Assembly: GCF_030272615.1 (NCBI RefSeq) | Contig: NC_081407.1 | Coordinates: 136,218,897 to 136,282,896, forward strand | Length of the DNA stretch: 64,000 nucleotides | Direction of reading: 5' to 3' | DNA from: Cryptomeria japonica | Taxonomy: Eukaryota > Streptophyta > Pinopsida > Cupressales > Cupressaceae | Part shown: positions 21,619 to 35,114 of the stretch, in pieces | Layout of the letters: each line of letters opens with the position of its first letter | Numbering within the stretch: position 1 is the stretch's first letter | Position numbers and translations under genes: made by a program | Notes under the pieces: model-generated | Seen by the model: only the letters and a program-made list of their open reading frames with translations | What the model was told of the DNA's origin: nothing | Databases searched by the model: none

Positions 21619-24600
21619 CTATGTGTAGAATCGGCGAAGGTGCATGCTGCTGATAGGATCCTCCAAAGGTTCACCTTCTGTAGTTGAGAGCTGATATGCA
21701 CCAGATCCATAGGCTGCTGTAACGATGTAAGGACCAAGCCAGTTTGGTTCAAACTTGCCCTTCTTCTCTCTGTCTTGTTGATTCTTGGGGTTTTCTCTGA
21801 GAACCAAGTCACCTACTTCAAATGTGCGAGGCTTGACTTTGTGATTGTAGCTGTGACTCATTCGTTGTTGGTAAGCCTTGAGGTAATTAAAAGCAGTTTG
21901 TCTCCATTCGTCCAGCAGTTCTAGTTCTTGTAAGTGAGAGACCCTGTAATCTTCATCGTTGATGATGTTTTGCAAAGAGACCCATAAAGAAGGTAACTCG
22001 ACCTCAATAGGCAAGATGGCTTTAGTGCCGTAGACAAGTGAGTAGGGCATAACTCCTGTAGGTGTGCGGACACTTGTGCGGTAGGCCCAAAGTGCAGGAT
22101 TGAGTTGGATATGCCAGTTGTGGCCAGCGTCGTCGACTGTCTTTTTAAGGATTTTAAGAATTGTTTTATTAGATGCCTCAGCTTGGCCATTACCTTGGGG
22201 GTAATATGGTGTGGAGAAATGATGGGAAATATGGAAGCGGTCATAGAGTTCACGAACATTCTGATTTTTGAAGGGATGCCCGTTATCAGTAATAATGGAA
22301 TTAGGAATACCATATCGGCAAATGATATAGTTAAGGATGAAAGTAGCAATTTGTTTCCCAGTGACTTGTGTGAGAGGCACGGCTTCAATCCACTTTGTGA
22401 AATACTCTATGGCTGTGATAATGAATTTATGACCATTGGAAGAAGGAGGGTGAATCTTGCCTATGAGATCAAGTCCCCACTGACAAAAGGGCCAAGGAGA
22501 CGCAAGTGGTTGTAGTTCTTGTGCTGGTGCATGTATGAGGTTTCCATGAATTTGACATTGCTTACATTTCTTGACAAATTGATATGAGTCTTTTTCCATA
22601 GTGGGCCAGTAATATCCAGTCCTGACGAGTTTCTTGGCCAAGGTAGGACCACTAGCATGCAGCCCACATATCCCTTCATGCACTTCACGTAACGCAATCT
22701 GAGCTTCGTCGCTTTCTAAACATCTAAGAAGAGTACCATCTAGACCTTGTCGGTATAGGATATCAGCTAGAATGACATATCGAGAGGATTGGCGAATGAA
22801 AGTGCGGCGTTGGTTGTTCGATAGATCAGGAGGTAAGATATTGTCATGAAGATATGTGAATATGGAACCATATAACTGGGATTTGGGACCAACAACGCAT
22901 ATAATTTCAGTAGGAGTGATCTCATATGAAGGAACCAACAGGTTGTCTACCAGGAACTCATAGCAGGTTTCATTTTGAGGTAGATCAATCAATGAAGCAA
23001 TTGTAGCCATGGCATCTGCAGCACGATTCTGCTCTCTTGGTATCTGCTCAAAATCTATCTTGGTGAAGTGTTGTTTCAAATCATCTACCAGTTGCTTGTA
23101 AGGCATTAACTTTTCATCTTTTGTTTTATAATCATCAGTTGCTTGATGGATGACAAGTTGAGAATCCCCAAAAACACGAAGTTCCTGGATCTTCCACTGA
23201 ACTGCAATTCGTAATCCAGTTGTTAATGCCTCATATTCCGCTATATTGTTAATGCAAGGAAATGATAAGCGGGATGATTTTGGTATAGAATCACCTTGAG
23301 GAGTTATAAAGAGAATACCAGCTCCTGCCCCATGCTGTGTGTATGAGCCGTCAAAGTATAGTTGCCATGGCCTTGCATGTGATATTGTTAAAATGGATTC
23401 ATCTGAAAATTCTGAATTTAGAGGAACATCATCTACCATGGGAGCATCTGCTAATTGATCCGTGATTGCTTGTCCTTTTATTGCTTTTCTGTCTACATAC
23501 TCGATGTCGAATTCACTCAGGATCATTACCCACTTGGCCAGTCACCCAGTAAGTGTAGCTTTGTTGAGAAGATATTTTAATGGATCAATTCTTGCAATCA
23601 ACTTAGTCTTATGAGTGAGCATATAATGTCATAATTTCTATGAAGCAAAGACCACAGCGAGACATGCACGTTCAATTGGTGTGTAGTTTAGCTCATATCC
23701 CAGCAATGTACGATTGATATAGTATACTGCTTTTTCCTTGCCGTTAGCTATTTGTTGTGCTAGGAGTGCCCCCAGTGCTGTTGGAGTAGCTGATATGTAT
23801 AGTAAAAAAGGCTGATCTGGAATTGGTGGCGTCAAAACTGGCAGATTCAAAAGATAGTCTTTGAGCGTCTGAAAAGCTTGTTGACAGTTATCATCCCATT
23901 TGAATTTGATATTTTTATGTAGCAAGTGCTGAAAAGGATTACACTTATCTGCAAGTTGTGCTATGAATCTTCGTATAGACTGGAGTCTCCCTTGTAAGGA
24001 TCAAAGTTGACTGATATTTCTAGGTGGCGGCATGTCCAAGATAGCCTTGAATTTTGCTGGATCGGCTTCGATTCCTCTTTTAGACACAATGAATCCTAGG
24101 AGCTTCCCGGAGGTTACTCCAAAGACACATTTCTTGGGGTTTAATCTTACCTATTATTTTTCCAACTGATCAAAGACGACTGAAAGTATGTCCAAATGTG
24201 TATCTCTGTCTATTGATTTTCCCAAGAGATCATCAACATAATCTTCCACGATTATGTGCATGAGATCATGAAAGACAGTGGTCATTGCTCTTTGATATGT
24301 AGCACCTGCATTTTTCAGCCCAAAAGGCATGACATTCCAACAGAAAGTTCCCCACGGACAAGTGAATGATGTTTTGTGTTGATCCTCGGGTGCAATCCTG
24401 GTTTGATTATAACCGGAAAATCCATCCATTAAAGATAACATTTCGTGACCTGCTGTGAGATCAATGATCAAGTCGATATTTGGTAATGGGAAGTCATCTT
24501 TCAGACAAGCTTTGTTGATGTCTCTAAAATCTGTACATATTCTGATGCTGCAATCTGGTTTACTGACAGGTACTAAATTGGAGATCCATTTGGGATAATC

Positions 24601-27600
24601 AATTGGGCGTATGAATCTGACATCCAATAATTTCTCCAGCTCTGCTTTGACTAGTAATGCCACTTGTGGATGCATTTTTCTTAATTTCTGTTTCACTGGC
24701 TTTGCCCCCGGTTTGACTGTCAAATGATGCATTACCAAATCCAGATCTAGTCCAGGCATATCAGCATATGACCATGCAAAGTTGATTTGTCGTTCTTTGA
24801 AGAAGCTTATGAATTTTCCCCTTTCGGACTCTGTCAATGATTGAGCTAGGAATATGTTGTGTGGAACCTCTTCTGTACCGATGTTTGTTTTGATAGTCTC
24901 TTCTACCAACATGGATGATTTTTCCTCATAGGATGCTGGGAGAATGTCGAGCCTTCCATCTTTAGGTGCCTCAGAGAGGTTTTCACCCTCAGATACGTCC
25001 TTTCTTTTTACTTTTTTGGAGTTAGATAGCGCCACAGTGTGGTTTTCACCATAAGACCCTTGATTTGTTCTTATTTTCACATTTTTGCGACTGGAAGGTC
25101 CGACACCCTCACTGAAATATGCCATGTTGTTGAGTACTATAGTGTATCCTGCTTTGTGGTCCCCAGGGGGAAGATTATCTCGTATGCCAAGATAGTCAAT
25201 AATAGCTTTGTCATTTTGAAATGTGTCAAATTGTGCTGGTCCTTCATAATCCCAGTCAATGAGTTGGTGGTGAACAAGGGGAAGGCTTTTAATGTTTTCG
25301 GAATTTGCAGGGCTAAGAGTGAAAATGTGGTTATATTCGGGTATATCGAGGTAATCGTTGAGGTCATCGATGGCACTCTCCTCATAAGTTTCGATCGCAA
25401 GCGAATCTAAATTGTCGTCACTAGTAGCGCCGTTCAGGACAAGTGTCCTCATCCTATGTGATTTCGACCTATGACCTTGAGACGAAGACTGTGCAAAATC
25501 CTTATGGGTTGTTTCTTGACCAACTCTGAACTTTTTATAAAATTCTTCTTCTTCTGTGGGTTCGTCTGGCTCTCTGAATGTCTCGGTGAGCTCATAGTCA
25601 CTGGAGGATTTGTTTGAACCCCATTCCTATTCGTTGGAATCTGTGGAATAGTAATCTTCTTGTTTAATTTTGGCCACTTTGCTTTGTGATGCCTCTTCTG
25701 TCCTTTTAGTGTGGATCTTGGAAGTCAGAAAACCAAGTCCCTTTGAGCGTTCCCTTTTTATAGTCAATTCAGGTTGTAAGGGCTCCATGACGCCTTCTTT
25801 GCGTAACCCAAGAGGGCTTTTTCCACCATACCCGAATTTTTGTAGAATCTTGAAGCCTTTGCCATATTTCTCATAGGGTATATTGATCTGATCATGTGTG
25901 TCCTCTTCAATGTCTTTGTAAAGCATTTTGTATAAATCTTCCTCTTCTAGCTCGCCCCATCTTTGAAAGGTAGTAGGATCCCATTTGAGTATCATGATGG
26001 ATATTTGCTTGTTAGGATGTGGCCTTCCATATTCTTTTGGAGAGCTCATGACTTGTCATAAATACATTGTCTAATTTAAAGTGTATTCTCCCATGCCTTT
26101 GTCCTGAAATTTGCCTTTAAGTTCACCTTGTTTTGATGTCGAAGGTTTCAATGACTCAGGGTCAATGTATGCCGAAGAAGCAGCAGCCTCACGATTACTG
26201 GGAATGATGGTCTCAGTATGTGATCTCAGGTTATTGCAATATATGAATGGATTAGGATCACCGTTAACTGTTAACTCGACTCCATTATGAGGAAACTTAA
26301 TGCATTGATGATATGTTGATGGGACTGCCCTCATTTCATGAATCCAAGGACGTCCTAGCAATATGTTGTATGTGAGATCTAGATCTAGGACCTGACAAAC
26401 CACATCCTTCGTGACTGGCCCAATTCTTAGAGGTAAGGTGACTATGCCCTTGGATGAGCACTCTTCATCGTCATATGCCTTGATGGTGATTTGATTTGTA
26501 GAATTCATAGCTTTATCAGAATATCCCAATTGTTTAATGGTGCTCAATGTACAAATGTTTAGACCAGCTCCTCCATCTATCAGGACTCACTTTATTCGAT
26601 GTTTGTGTATGAAGGCTTCAACATGTAAAGGTGCATTATGAGGCTGACTGACGGAGGCGTCATTGACTTCTGTGAATGTGAGGGAGTGTGGAATGGAAAG
26701 GTATCCCACCATGGCTTGAAATTGGTCCACGTTTAGATCAGTAGGAACAACAGTGTCTCTCAAGATTTTGTCAAGAATAGCTTTATGGGCGGGGGATATG
26801 CGTAAGAGCTCAAGAATGGAGATGAGCGCGGGTGTCTTCCCTAACTGTTCTACAAGGTCATACTCAGGCTTGGTTGATGAAGAAGCGGTGTTTTTGGTTG
26901 AGGCACCTGGCAACGTAATTTTACCTCGACGAGTTGTAACATGACATTCAGAGGTATGTTCGAAAGAAGATCCAACACCTCTTAAGACAATCTTGGGCCA
27001 CTGAGGAGGATTCTCAAGGTTTTTGTTCTTGATGGTAATAGTAGAGATATGATTGTCCATCGAGATGTGATTGATAGTTGAATCATAGTTGTAAGGTGCT
27101 CTAGTATAGTTGGCTTGATCATCTGTGGCTTTAGCTTTTCCCTTGTCATGCTTTGGGAATGGTTCCTTAAACATCTCATGTTCTTGATTGGATGAGTGAC
27201 CCTCAATCTCAATGTCACCTCTATCAATGAGATCTTGCACAATATTCTTCAGTCGATGACAATTACCTGTCTTATGACCTTTGCTCTTATGAAATTCACA
27301 ATACTCATCATCATTCCACCAATTTGGTTTAACCTTTGCTTCATATGGAGGAAAATCTGGAACTGTGATCACTTTGCTTGTCACAAGCTTTTTGAAGACT
27401 GATTCAAGTGGTTCTCCCAATGGGGTATACTTCCTTCGTGGTCTAGAAGTTGTTTGAGTATTCACTTGATTGTTTGTTGAACTTGATCCTGAAAAGATGA
27501 ATTTGGGTCTCACTGTATTGGCATCAACAACACCATCATTGACTGTGTTCTTGTTCTTATTCCAAAATCTTGGCTTGTCTTTTCCTTTAAATTCATCTTT

Positions 27601-29142
27601 GTTTTCCTTGAATATCTTAATGACTCCTTGTTCAATTAGTACCTTTTCTATTGCTAAGCCCTTTTCAATAACATCCTTGAAGGTGGACAAACAAGCTTTC
27701 CTTAGATCATAGCCAATATCCTTGTTAACATTTTGAGTGAACATTTCTACCATTTGTTTCTGTGAGATTTCGCATGAGCATCTGCTAGCTAGATTTCTCC
27801 ATCTTTGTAAAAATGACGCAAAAGATTCTCCCTCCTTTTGCTTAGTATTGCACAAAGTAGTGACTAAGATATCTATTTCTATATTGTAGGAGAAATGCTG
27901 AATAAATGCCTCTGCCAAGTCACCCCATGACTTAATACCAGGAGGTAATTGAGAGAACCATTCCATAGCTTGATCACCTAAGCTCTGTGGGAACAACCTC
28001 ATCAAGTATGTTTCTTTTGCCGCTACCTCAATGCAGGCTGTGAAAAATTGTTGTATGTGTGCCTTGGGGTCTCCTTGTCCTCTATACTTGTCAAATTTTG
28101 GCATCACAAAGTGTGTAGGAAATGGAGGCATTGGAATGCTCTTATCAAATGGATAAGGACATATGTCTCTCATAGTGTATGTTGGTTTTGGCATACTCAT
28201 GTCCTCCATTTTCTTTTGTAAATCTCTAATTTGTTGCTCCAAATTGTTCTTAGGTGGCGATCTATTTCTTGTAGCATACCCCGTGTTTGAGACACCAATT
28301 TGAGGAGGAGCTTGTTGCATGTATGGATGATACTAATCGTAGACATGTTCATATGGAGGAGGTCTATATTGATGTGGCATATACGGAGCACTTGGCATAG
28401 CTTCATGTTGAGGAACCCCATATCTATTTTGTGCATATATACCATATTCTATAGGCATTTCATTTTCTAATGTGTTGCCCCCAAATTTGACATGAGGTTT
28501 CCTTATGTCCAAATTTTGGGCATGACTTTGAATGTCCACTTGTTTTGATTGATCCATAGCTTGAGCATGTGATTGAGCATATCTATCTACATAAGGCTTC
28601 CAAAATGGTCTTCGAAGGTAAGTATCATACGTCTGAGCTTGTGTATGTGGGATTTCTGGTTTTTGAAGCAAAGCTGAAGGTGATTCAAGTACCATATGCG
28701 GTCCTCTATTTCCTCCACTATTGGGTCTCCTTTGATCCATGTTGGAGTGAGTTTGTTGCGAGGGTTGGTTTTCCATAAGTTGAGACATGTCAAAGTCATG
28801 AGGTATTTTAGCTCCACTTTGTGCCATCATGTGTAGAAAGTACTATCTATCCCTCTTCATTATCTCTTCAACCAATCTATTGAAATGCAGATTCATTATG
28901 GAATCTTCTACATCTGCTGATTGTATTGAAAAGTTGTCCACATTGTCATTGTGTGTAGCATTGTTGTTTGTAGTGTCTGCGTTTTCCACATTTGGATTGT
29001 TTCTATAAACATCCATGTCAGGTGATGTAGTGTGCTTAGGATTGAAAAATAAATCATTGTCATACTCATATGAACTCATGTTTGCAGACTCTTGAGCTTC
29101 TTTAGCTTTTCTCCTAGATTTTTGAAGGCAGGTTTCAACCAT
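21619..29142 (-). pseudogene. Element L gag-pol (Tat-type gypsy polyprotein)
   Basis: One continuous frame of about 2500 codons is read on the minus strand. Order: Gag (FFTACIEVAAKETYLMRLFP...EWFSQLPPGIKSWGDLAEAFIQHF), a CEFHKSKGHKTGNCHRL knuckle-like site, protease (VLIDGGAGLN), a G-patch-like segment (GKGFKILQKFGYGGKSPLG), RT (FRDINKACLKDDFPLPNID, YVDDLLGKS), RNase H, a second archaeal-type RNase H (YFDGSYTQHGAGAGILF ... NRAADAMA), and integrase (HHCC; D, D, E at GLDLIG, ITDNGHPF, GQAEASN). The double RNase H marks the Tat lineage. At least ten in-frame stops break it, for example at 28843, 28333, 26587, 26071, 25627, 24154 and 23638. Most correspond to CGA, CAG or TGG codons in element R. 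Not functional. Confidence 0.92.
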
Positions 29143-31335
29143 GAACTAGGTGTTTGATCAAGATGTGAGAGACTAGATGAAAAATGAAAAAAAGTATGGA
29201 AGACCAAGAGTTGTATGGAGTGTAAATGAATCTTGAGGTGTACTTGCAATGTCCAAAGTTTAAGACCAAGTATGTATGTAGTAGAGTAGGTGTGACTTCC
29301 AAAGAGATGATTGTTTCTCTTGATGAGGTAAGCTGACCTTGACTCTAAGTAAGACCAAATGAGACCCAAAGGTAAGAAACCTTGAGGAGGGACCACTTAG
29401 AAAAGTGTAGTTGTATGTAGTATGTTGAAAAAGTATAGTGAGGACAAGCAAGTGACCTTTTGACTCAAGTTTAGACAAGTATGAATGTAAAATGAGATGT
29501 GAAGCAATGATGGACTGTATGAGACCCAAAGACAAGTTGAATGCTAGATGAAACCTGAAGAAACAACCTAGGAAGCTCAAGTATTCCGAAACTGATTTCT
29601 TTTGTTTACTAGACTATAAAAATTTTCAATTCTGGACACAGATGCTTCTGTATACTTCACAGACGCGATTCCCAGACACAAACGTGTCTCTGTTCGACAC
29701 AGATGCCGCTAGAAACATAGATGCTATTATGCCCTTCACAGATGCGCTTGGATGACTCAGATGTGGTTAAAATAGACACAGACGCGTTTTTGTAAACTTC
29801 GTGCAATTTTTCCAATCTGTGAAGTTGTTTTGTTGTGACCAAATCCGACTGTTTGACTGTTTTTCGTGACAAGAGGACACAATGTTGATGAGGACTCAAT
29901 GTTTGCAAGTGTTTAGACTCCAAAAGTGTGTTGTTTGATGTAAAATGTTTTGCATACACTTGAAGACACAAAAGACACAATGTTTTGTTGTTTGGTTTTG
30001 AACGTTTGAATGTTTAACATAAGACAAGCACAATTCTTATGGCTGGCCAAGACAATAGTTGTTGATCCCACATAGGGTTTTACCCCCGAGGCTACGCTAT
30101 TCAGAGCGGATACTTAGATGCTTGACCTCACTGGCTCCACCCTCGGCACTCACTTCTCGGGTCAGCCAAGCATTAGTCCCCATGAAAACTCCCCATGGCG
30201 AACTTTGTATCTCTACTAACTGCTACCAGAGGTCCGACCTCCTGCATCAACAACTAGAAGGATTTGGGCTTCTAAAACAAAAAGGTGCTAGTAAGGGCAT
30301 CCGCTCATGTGGCCATACATGTGGCACTGTCAGCTCTATAAATACAGAAGGCTCCCAGCAGGTAGGGGTTACGCCCTACAAATGATCAAATAAATTTGAT
30401 CAAACGGGTTTATGGGGAGACATAGTGTCGGTATGAACTAATCAGCACACGTTATTCATAGTTTTCACCATGAATACATTTATTTATAGTGGTTTGGAAG
30501 AAGATGGCTTTTCTTTTGCTACCACTTGGGTCATTCTCTTCTCACTAGTAGTCCTAATAACCACATGGGAAGACAGGCCCTCTAAAGATTAAACAAAAAG
30601 AGCCTATTGCTCAAGACACAAAAGACAATGATTCAATTTTAGTGCACCAATGGAAGTGTTTGCTAATCTATGAAAACAAGGCACACAACAAAATTTCAAA
30701 ACCCTAGCCAAGGCCCTGCAACAAAATTTGTTAGTAGTTTGGGTTGTTTCAAATGATCACCCCTTCCTGCAAGCACACAAGTTAGGTAAATTTTAAAAAC
30801 CCAAAAGACTTTGTGAAAGAGGGGCCTTCAACAAAAACGTTTTTTTTTTTTGATTCCAAAACAACCTGCACAAACTTAGTTAGCTAGATCTGAAAGGGTT
30901 AGTCCAAAAATAAACCAGATCTGAAACCCTAAGTGCGAAATCTGAAAATCGAATCAAAGAAAATTTGAAAATTTGAAACAGTTAAAAACACAGACGCTGT
31001 TACCCCAGACACAGATGCATCTTTATGACATAGACGCGGTTTTGTGATGCACAGACGCGGCCAAAAAACACAAACGCTATTATCAGACACAGACGCGGGC
31101 AAAAACAACGCAGACGCGGTTATGTAACACAGACGCCCCTATCTGAGACCTGCAAAATAAAACTTGTCAAAAACACAGACACGATTCCAGATTCCGCAGA
31201 CGCTCCTGAAACTCAGAGATGCGATCCGAAAGTTCACAGACACGGAAAAACCTAAAATGTCGTCGAAAAATGTCTGATCTGCAACTTCAAAAATGCAAAA
31301 TCTGCAACAAAAAGGTTAAATGCAAAGGGACAAGA
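29143..31335 (-). other. Element L leader
   Basis: About 2.2 kb of non-coding sequence between PBS and gag, homologous and inverted to 32917-35114. It contains two clusters of a CAGACGCG-type repeat (about 29636-29795 and 30990-31245) and a better conserved block around 30055-30385 that is open on the plus strand. Confidence 0.75.
30990..31245 (-). repeat. CACAGACGCGG-type short repeat cluster
   Basis: About a dozen degenerate copies of an 11-13 base motif (CACAGACGCGGTT, ACAGATGCATC, CATAGACGCGG and similar) occur roughly every 20 bases. A second cluster with fewer copies lies at about 29636-29795. The variants mostly differ by CG to TG or CA. Confidence 0.8.
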
Positions 31336-31353
31336 GTCCCACCGCGCGTGCCA
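31336..31353 (-). promoter_or_regulatory. Element L primer binding site (candidate)
   Basis: On the minus strand TGGCACGCGCGGTGGGAC lies 3 bases after the 5' LTR end. It starts with TGG like a tRNA 3'-CCA complement. The matching tRNA was not identified. Confidence 0.65.
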
Positions 31354-31356
31354 AAA

Positions 31357-32118
31357 TGTATATGGTGAAAATGGATAACAATAATAACAATATTGAAAGG
31401 CTAAATGAATCCAACCACAAAACCCTAGCCTAACAATCAACAAAGATCCACCATAACATATGAAGATTACCTAAGACAATGCAAATAACACAAAATCACA
31501 AAGATTATACCATCACATGTCCAATAGGGTTTTGATCTCCATTCTTCCTATCTCCATTGATCTTGCTTGATATATTTGCTCTCAGATTTTTATATGCACA
31601 AGAGCTGAACAAAGAATGGAATGTGGTTGCAAGTAGGATCGTAGTGTATCCAAGTCTTCAAGATTAGTCATTAGGGTTTGATAATGAAGAAGGCATCTCC
31701 TTAAATAGAAGACACAATATGAAATGGAGGGATAAGGTTGAGAGGTGTAAAAAGAGAGGTCAGCTAAGATTAGAGGGTAGGTAAAAGAAATACCAAAATA
31801 ATGAAAGGGGTAGGTAGTGTAGGAATTAAGAGATGAATGACATGTGTCATGTGTAGAAAAAGATAATGAATTAATTAAATAAATAAAGATTTATTTAATT
31901 AATAGAGGAAATAGGATAATTAAATAAATAAAATATTTATTTAATTTAGGAAAAGGATAATTTAAATAAATAAATGTATTTATTTAAATGAGAAATAAGG
32001 CTAGAAGGGGATAAATGAATTAATTAAATAAATAAGGATTTATTTAATTAATAGAAGAATTAGGCTTAGATAATTAAATAAATAAAATATTTATTTAATT
32101 AGACATGACAATTTTAGG
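31357..32118 (-). repeat. Element L 5' LTR, missing its outer 8 bases
   Basis: It matches 12599-13360 with about eight visible differences. The terminal TGTCTACA (plus-strand reading) is replaced by AGTACA, which abuts element R. Confidence 0.9.
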
Positions 32119-32124
32119 AGTACA

Positions 32125-32895
32125 TGTAGACACCTAAAATTGTCATGTTTAATTAAATAAATATTTTATTTATTTAATTATCTAAGCCTAATTCTTCTAT
32201 TAATTAAATAAATCTTTATTTATTTAATTAATTCATTTATCCTCTTCTAGCCTTATTTCTCATTTAAATAAATACATTTATTTATTTAAATTATCCTTTT
32301 CCTAAATTAAATAAATATTTTTATTTATTTAATTATCCTACTTCTTCTATTTATTAAATAAATCTTTATTTATTTAATTAATTCATTATCTTTTTCTACA
32401 CATGACACATGTCATTCATCTCTTAATTCCTACACTACCTACCCCTTTCATTATTTTGGTATTTCTTTTACCTACCCTCTAATCTTAGCCGACCTCTCTT
32501 TTTACACCTCTCAATCTTATCCCTCCATTTCATATTGTGTCTTCTATTTAAGGAGATGCCTTCTTCATTATCAAACCCTAATGACTAATCTTGAAGACTT
32601 GGCTACACTACGATCCTACTTGCAACCACATTCCGTTCTTTGTTCAGCTCTTGTGCATATAAAAATCTGAGAGCAAATATATCAAGCAAGATCAATGGAG
32701 ATAGTAAGAATGGAGATCAAAACCCTATTGGACATGTGATGGTATAATCTTTGTGATTTTGTGTTATTTGCATTGTCTTAGGTAATCTTCATATGTTATG
32801 GTGGATCTTTGTTGATTGTTAGGCTAGGGTTTTGTGGTTGGATTCATTTAGCCTTTCAATATTGTTATTATTGTTATCCATTTTCACCATATACA
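32125..32895 (+). repeat. Element R 5' LTR
   Basis: 771 bases from TGTAGACACC to CATATACA, inverted relative to L's LTRs and with the same five AT-rich hairpins. It is preceded by AGTACA, which separates it from L. Confidence 0.92.
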
Positions 32896-32898
32896 TTT

Positions 32899-32916
32899 TG
32901 GCACGCGCAGTGGGAC
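32899..32916 (+). promoter_or_regulatory. Element R primer binding site (candidate)
   Basis: TGGCACGCGCAGTGGGAC lies 3 bases after the LTR. It differs from the L site at one base. Confidence 0.65.
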
Positions 32917-35114
32917 TCTTGTCCCTTTGCATTTAACCTTTTTGTTGCAGATTTTGCATTTTTTGAAGTTGCAGATCGGATATTTTTCGACGACTTTTTA
33001 GGTTTTTCCGTGTCTGCGAACTTTCAGATCGCGTCTCTGAGTTTCAGGAGCGTCTGAGGAATCTGTAATCCCGTCTGTGTTTTTGACAAGTTTTATTTTG
33101 CAGGTCTCAGAAAGGGGCGTCTGTGTTACATAACCGCGTCTGCGTTGTTTCTGCCCGTGTCTATGTCAGATAAGGGAGTTTGTGATTTTTGGCTGCGTCT
33201 ATGCATCACAAAACCGCGTCTGTGTCATAAAGACGCATCTGTGTCTGGGGTAACAGCATCTATGTTTTTAACTGTTTCAAAATTTCAAAGTTTCATTGAT
33301 TCAATTAACGGATTTCACACCTAGGGTTTCAGATCTGGTTTATTTTTGGACTAACCCTTTCAGATCTAGCTAACTAAGTTTGTGCAGCTTGTCTTGGAAG
33401 CAAAAATGTTTTTGTTGAAGGCCCCTCTTTCACAAAGTCTTTTGGGTTTTTAAAATTTACCTAACTTGTGTGCTTCCAGGAAGGGGTGATCATTTGAAAC
33501 AACCCAAACTACTAACAATTTTGTTGCAGGGCCTTGGCTAGGGTTTTGAAATTTTGTTGTGTGCCTTGTTTTCATAGACTAGCAAACACTTCCATTGGTG
33601 CACTAAAATTGAATCATTGTCTTTTGTGTCTTGAGCAATAGGCTCTTTTTGTTTAATCTTTAGAGGGCCTGTCTTCCCGTGTGGTCATTATGACTACTAG
33701 TGAGAAGAGAATGACCCAAGTGGTAGCGAGGAAAACCCACCTCTTCTGAACCACTATAATCAAATGTATTCATGGTGAAAACTATGAATAACGTGTGCTG
33801 ATTAGTTCATACCGACACTGTCTCCCCATAAACCCGTTTGATCAAATTTATTTGATCATTTGTAGGGTGTAACCCCTACCGGCTGGGAGCCTTCTGTATT
33901 TACAAAGCTAAAAGTGCCGCATGTATGGCCAGACGAGCGGATGCCCTTACTAGCACCCTTTTGTTTTAGAAGCCCAAATCCTTCTAGTTGTTGAGGCAGG
34001 AGGTCCGACTTCTGGTAGCAGCCCACACACATACGGTTCTTAGTAGAGATACAAAGTTCGCCATGGGGAGTTTTCATGGGGACTGATACTTGGCTGACCC
34101 GAGAAGTGAGTGCTGAGGGTGGAGCCAGTGAGGTCAAGCATCTAAGTATCCGCTCTGAATAGCATAGTCTCAGGGGTAAAACCCTATGTGGGATCAACAA
34201 CTATTGTCTTGGCCAGCCATAAGAATTGTGCTTGTCTTATGTTAAACATTCAAACATTCAAGACCAAACAACAAAACATTGTGTCTTTTGTATCTTCAAG
34301 TGTATGCAAAACATTTTACATCAAACAACACACTTTTGGAGTCTAAACACTTGCAAACATTGAGTCCTCATCAACATTGTGTCCTCTTGTCATGAAAAAC
34401 AGTCAAACAGTCGGATTTGGTCACAACAAAACAACCTCATAGATTGGAAAAATTGCACAAAGATTACAGAAACGCGTCTGTGTCTATTTTAACCACGTCT
34501 GAGTCATCTAAGTGCATCTGTGAAGGGCATAATAGCATCTGTGTTTCTAGCAGCGTCTATGTCAAATAGAGACATGTCTATGTCTGGGAATTGCGTCTGT
34601 GAAGTATACAGAAGTGTCTGTGTCCAGAATTGAAAATTTTTACAGTCCAGCAAACAAAAGAAATCAGTTTCGAAATACTTGAGCTTCCTAGGTTGTTTCT
34701 TCAGGTTTCATGTAGCATTCAACCTGTCTTTGGGTCTCATACAGTCCATCATTGCTTCACATCTCATTTTACATTCATACTTGTCTAAACTTGAGTCAAA
34801 AGGTCACTTGCTTGTCCTCACTATACTTTTTCAACATACTACATACAACTACACTTTGGTAAGTGGTCCCTCATCAAGGTTTCTTACCTTTGGGTCTCAT
34901 TTGGTCTTACTTAGAGTCAAGGTCAGCTTACCTCATCAAGAGAAACAATCATCTCTTTGGAAGTCACACCTACTCTACTACATACATACTTGGTCTTACA
35001 CTTTGGACATTGCAAGTACACCTCAAGATTCATTTACACTCCATACAACTCTTGGTCTTCCATACTCTTTTCATTTTTCATCTAGTCTCTCACATCTTGG
35101 TCAACACCTAGTTC
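32917..35114 (+). other. Element R leader
   Basis: Non-coding counterpart of 29143-31335. It carries GCGTCTGTG-type repeats at about 33005-33255 and 34470-34625, and the conserved block 33856-34200, which is open on the minus strand for 114 codons. Confidence 0.75.

Larger units (their letters stand above)
12599..32118 (-). mobile_element. Tat-type Ty3/gypsy element L
   Basis: The minus-strand order is: 5' LTR (31357-32118), PBS (31336-31353), long repeat-rich leader, gag-pol in one frame (29142-21619), non-coding spacer, antisense PMD ORF, PPT (13369-13383), 3' LTR (12599-13368). Excluding the 5.17 kb copia insertion it is about 14.3 kb, in the range of large Tat/Ogre-like elements. The two LTRs differ at roughly eight visible positions in about 760 (near 1%). 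The outermost 8 bases of the 5' LTR are missing at the junction with element R, so no intact TSD can be read. It is inserted in the left LTR of the LARD element after GAGCCTTG. Confidence 0.88.
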
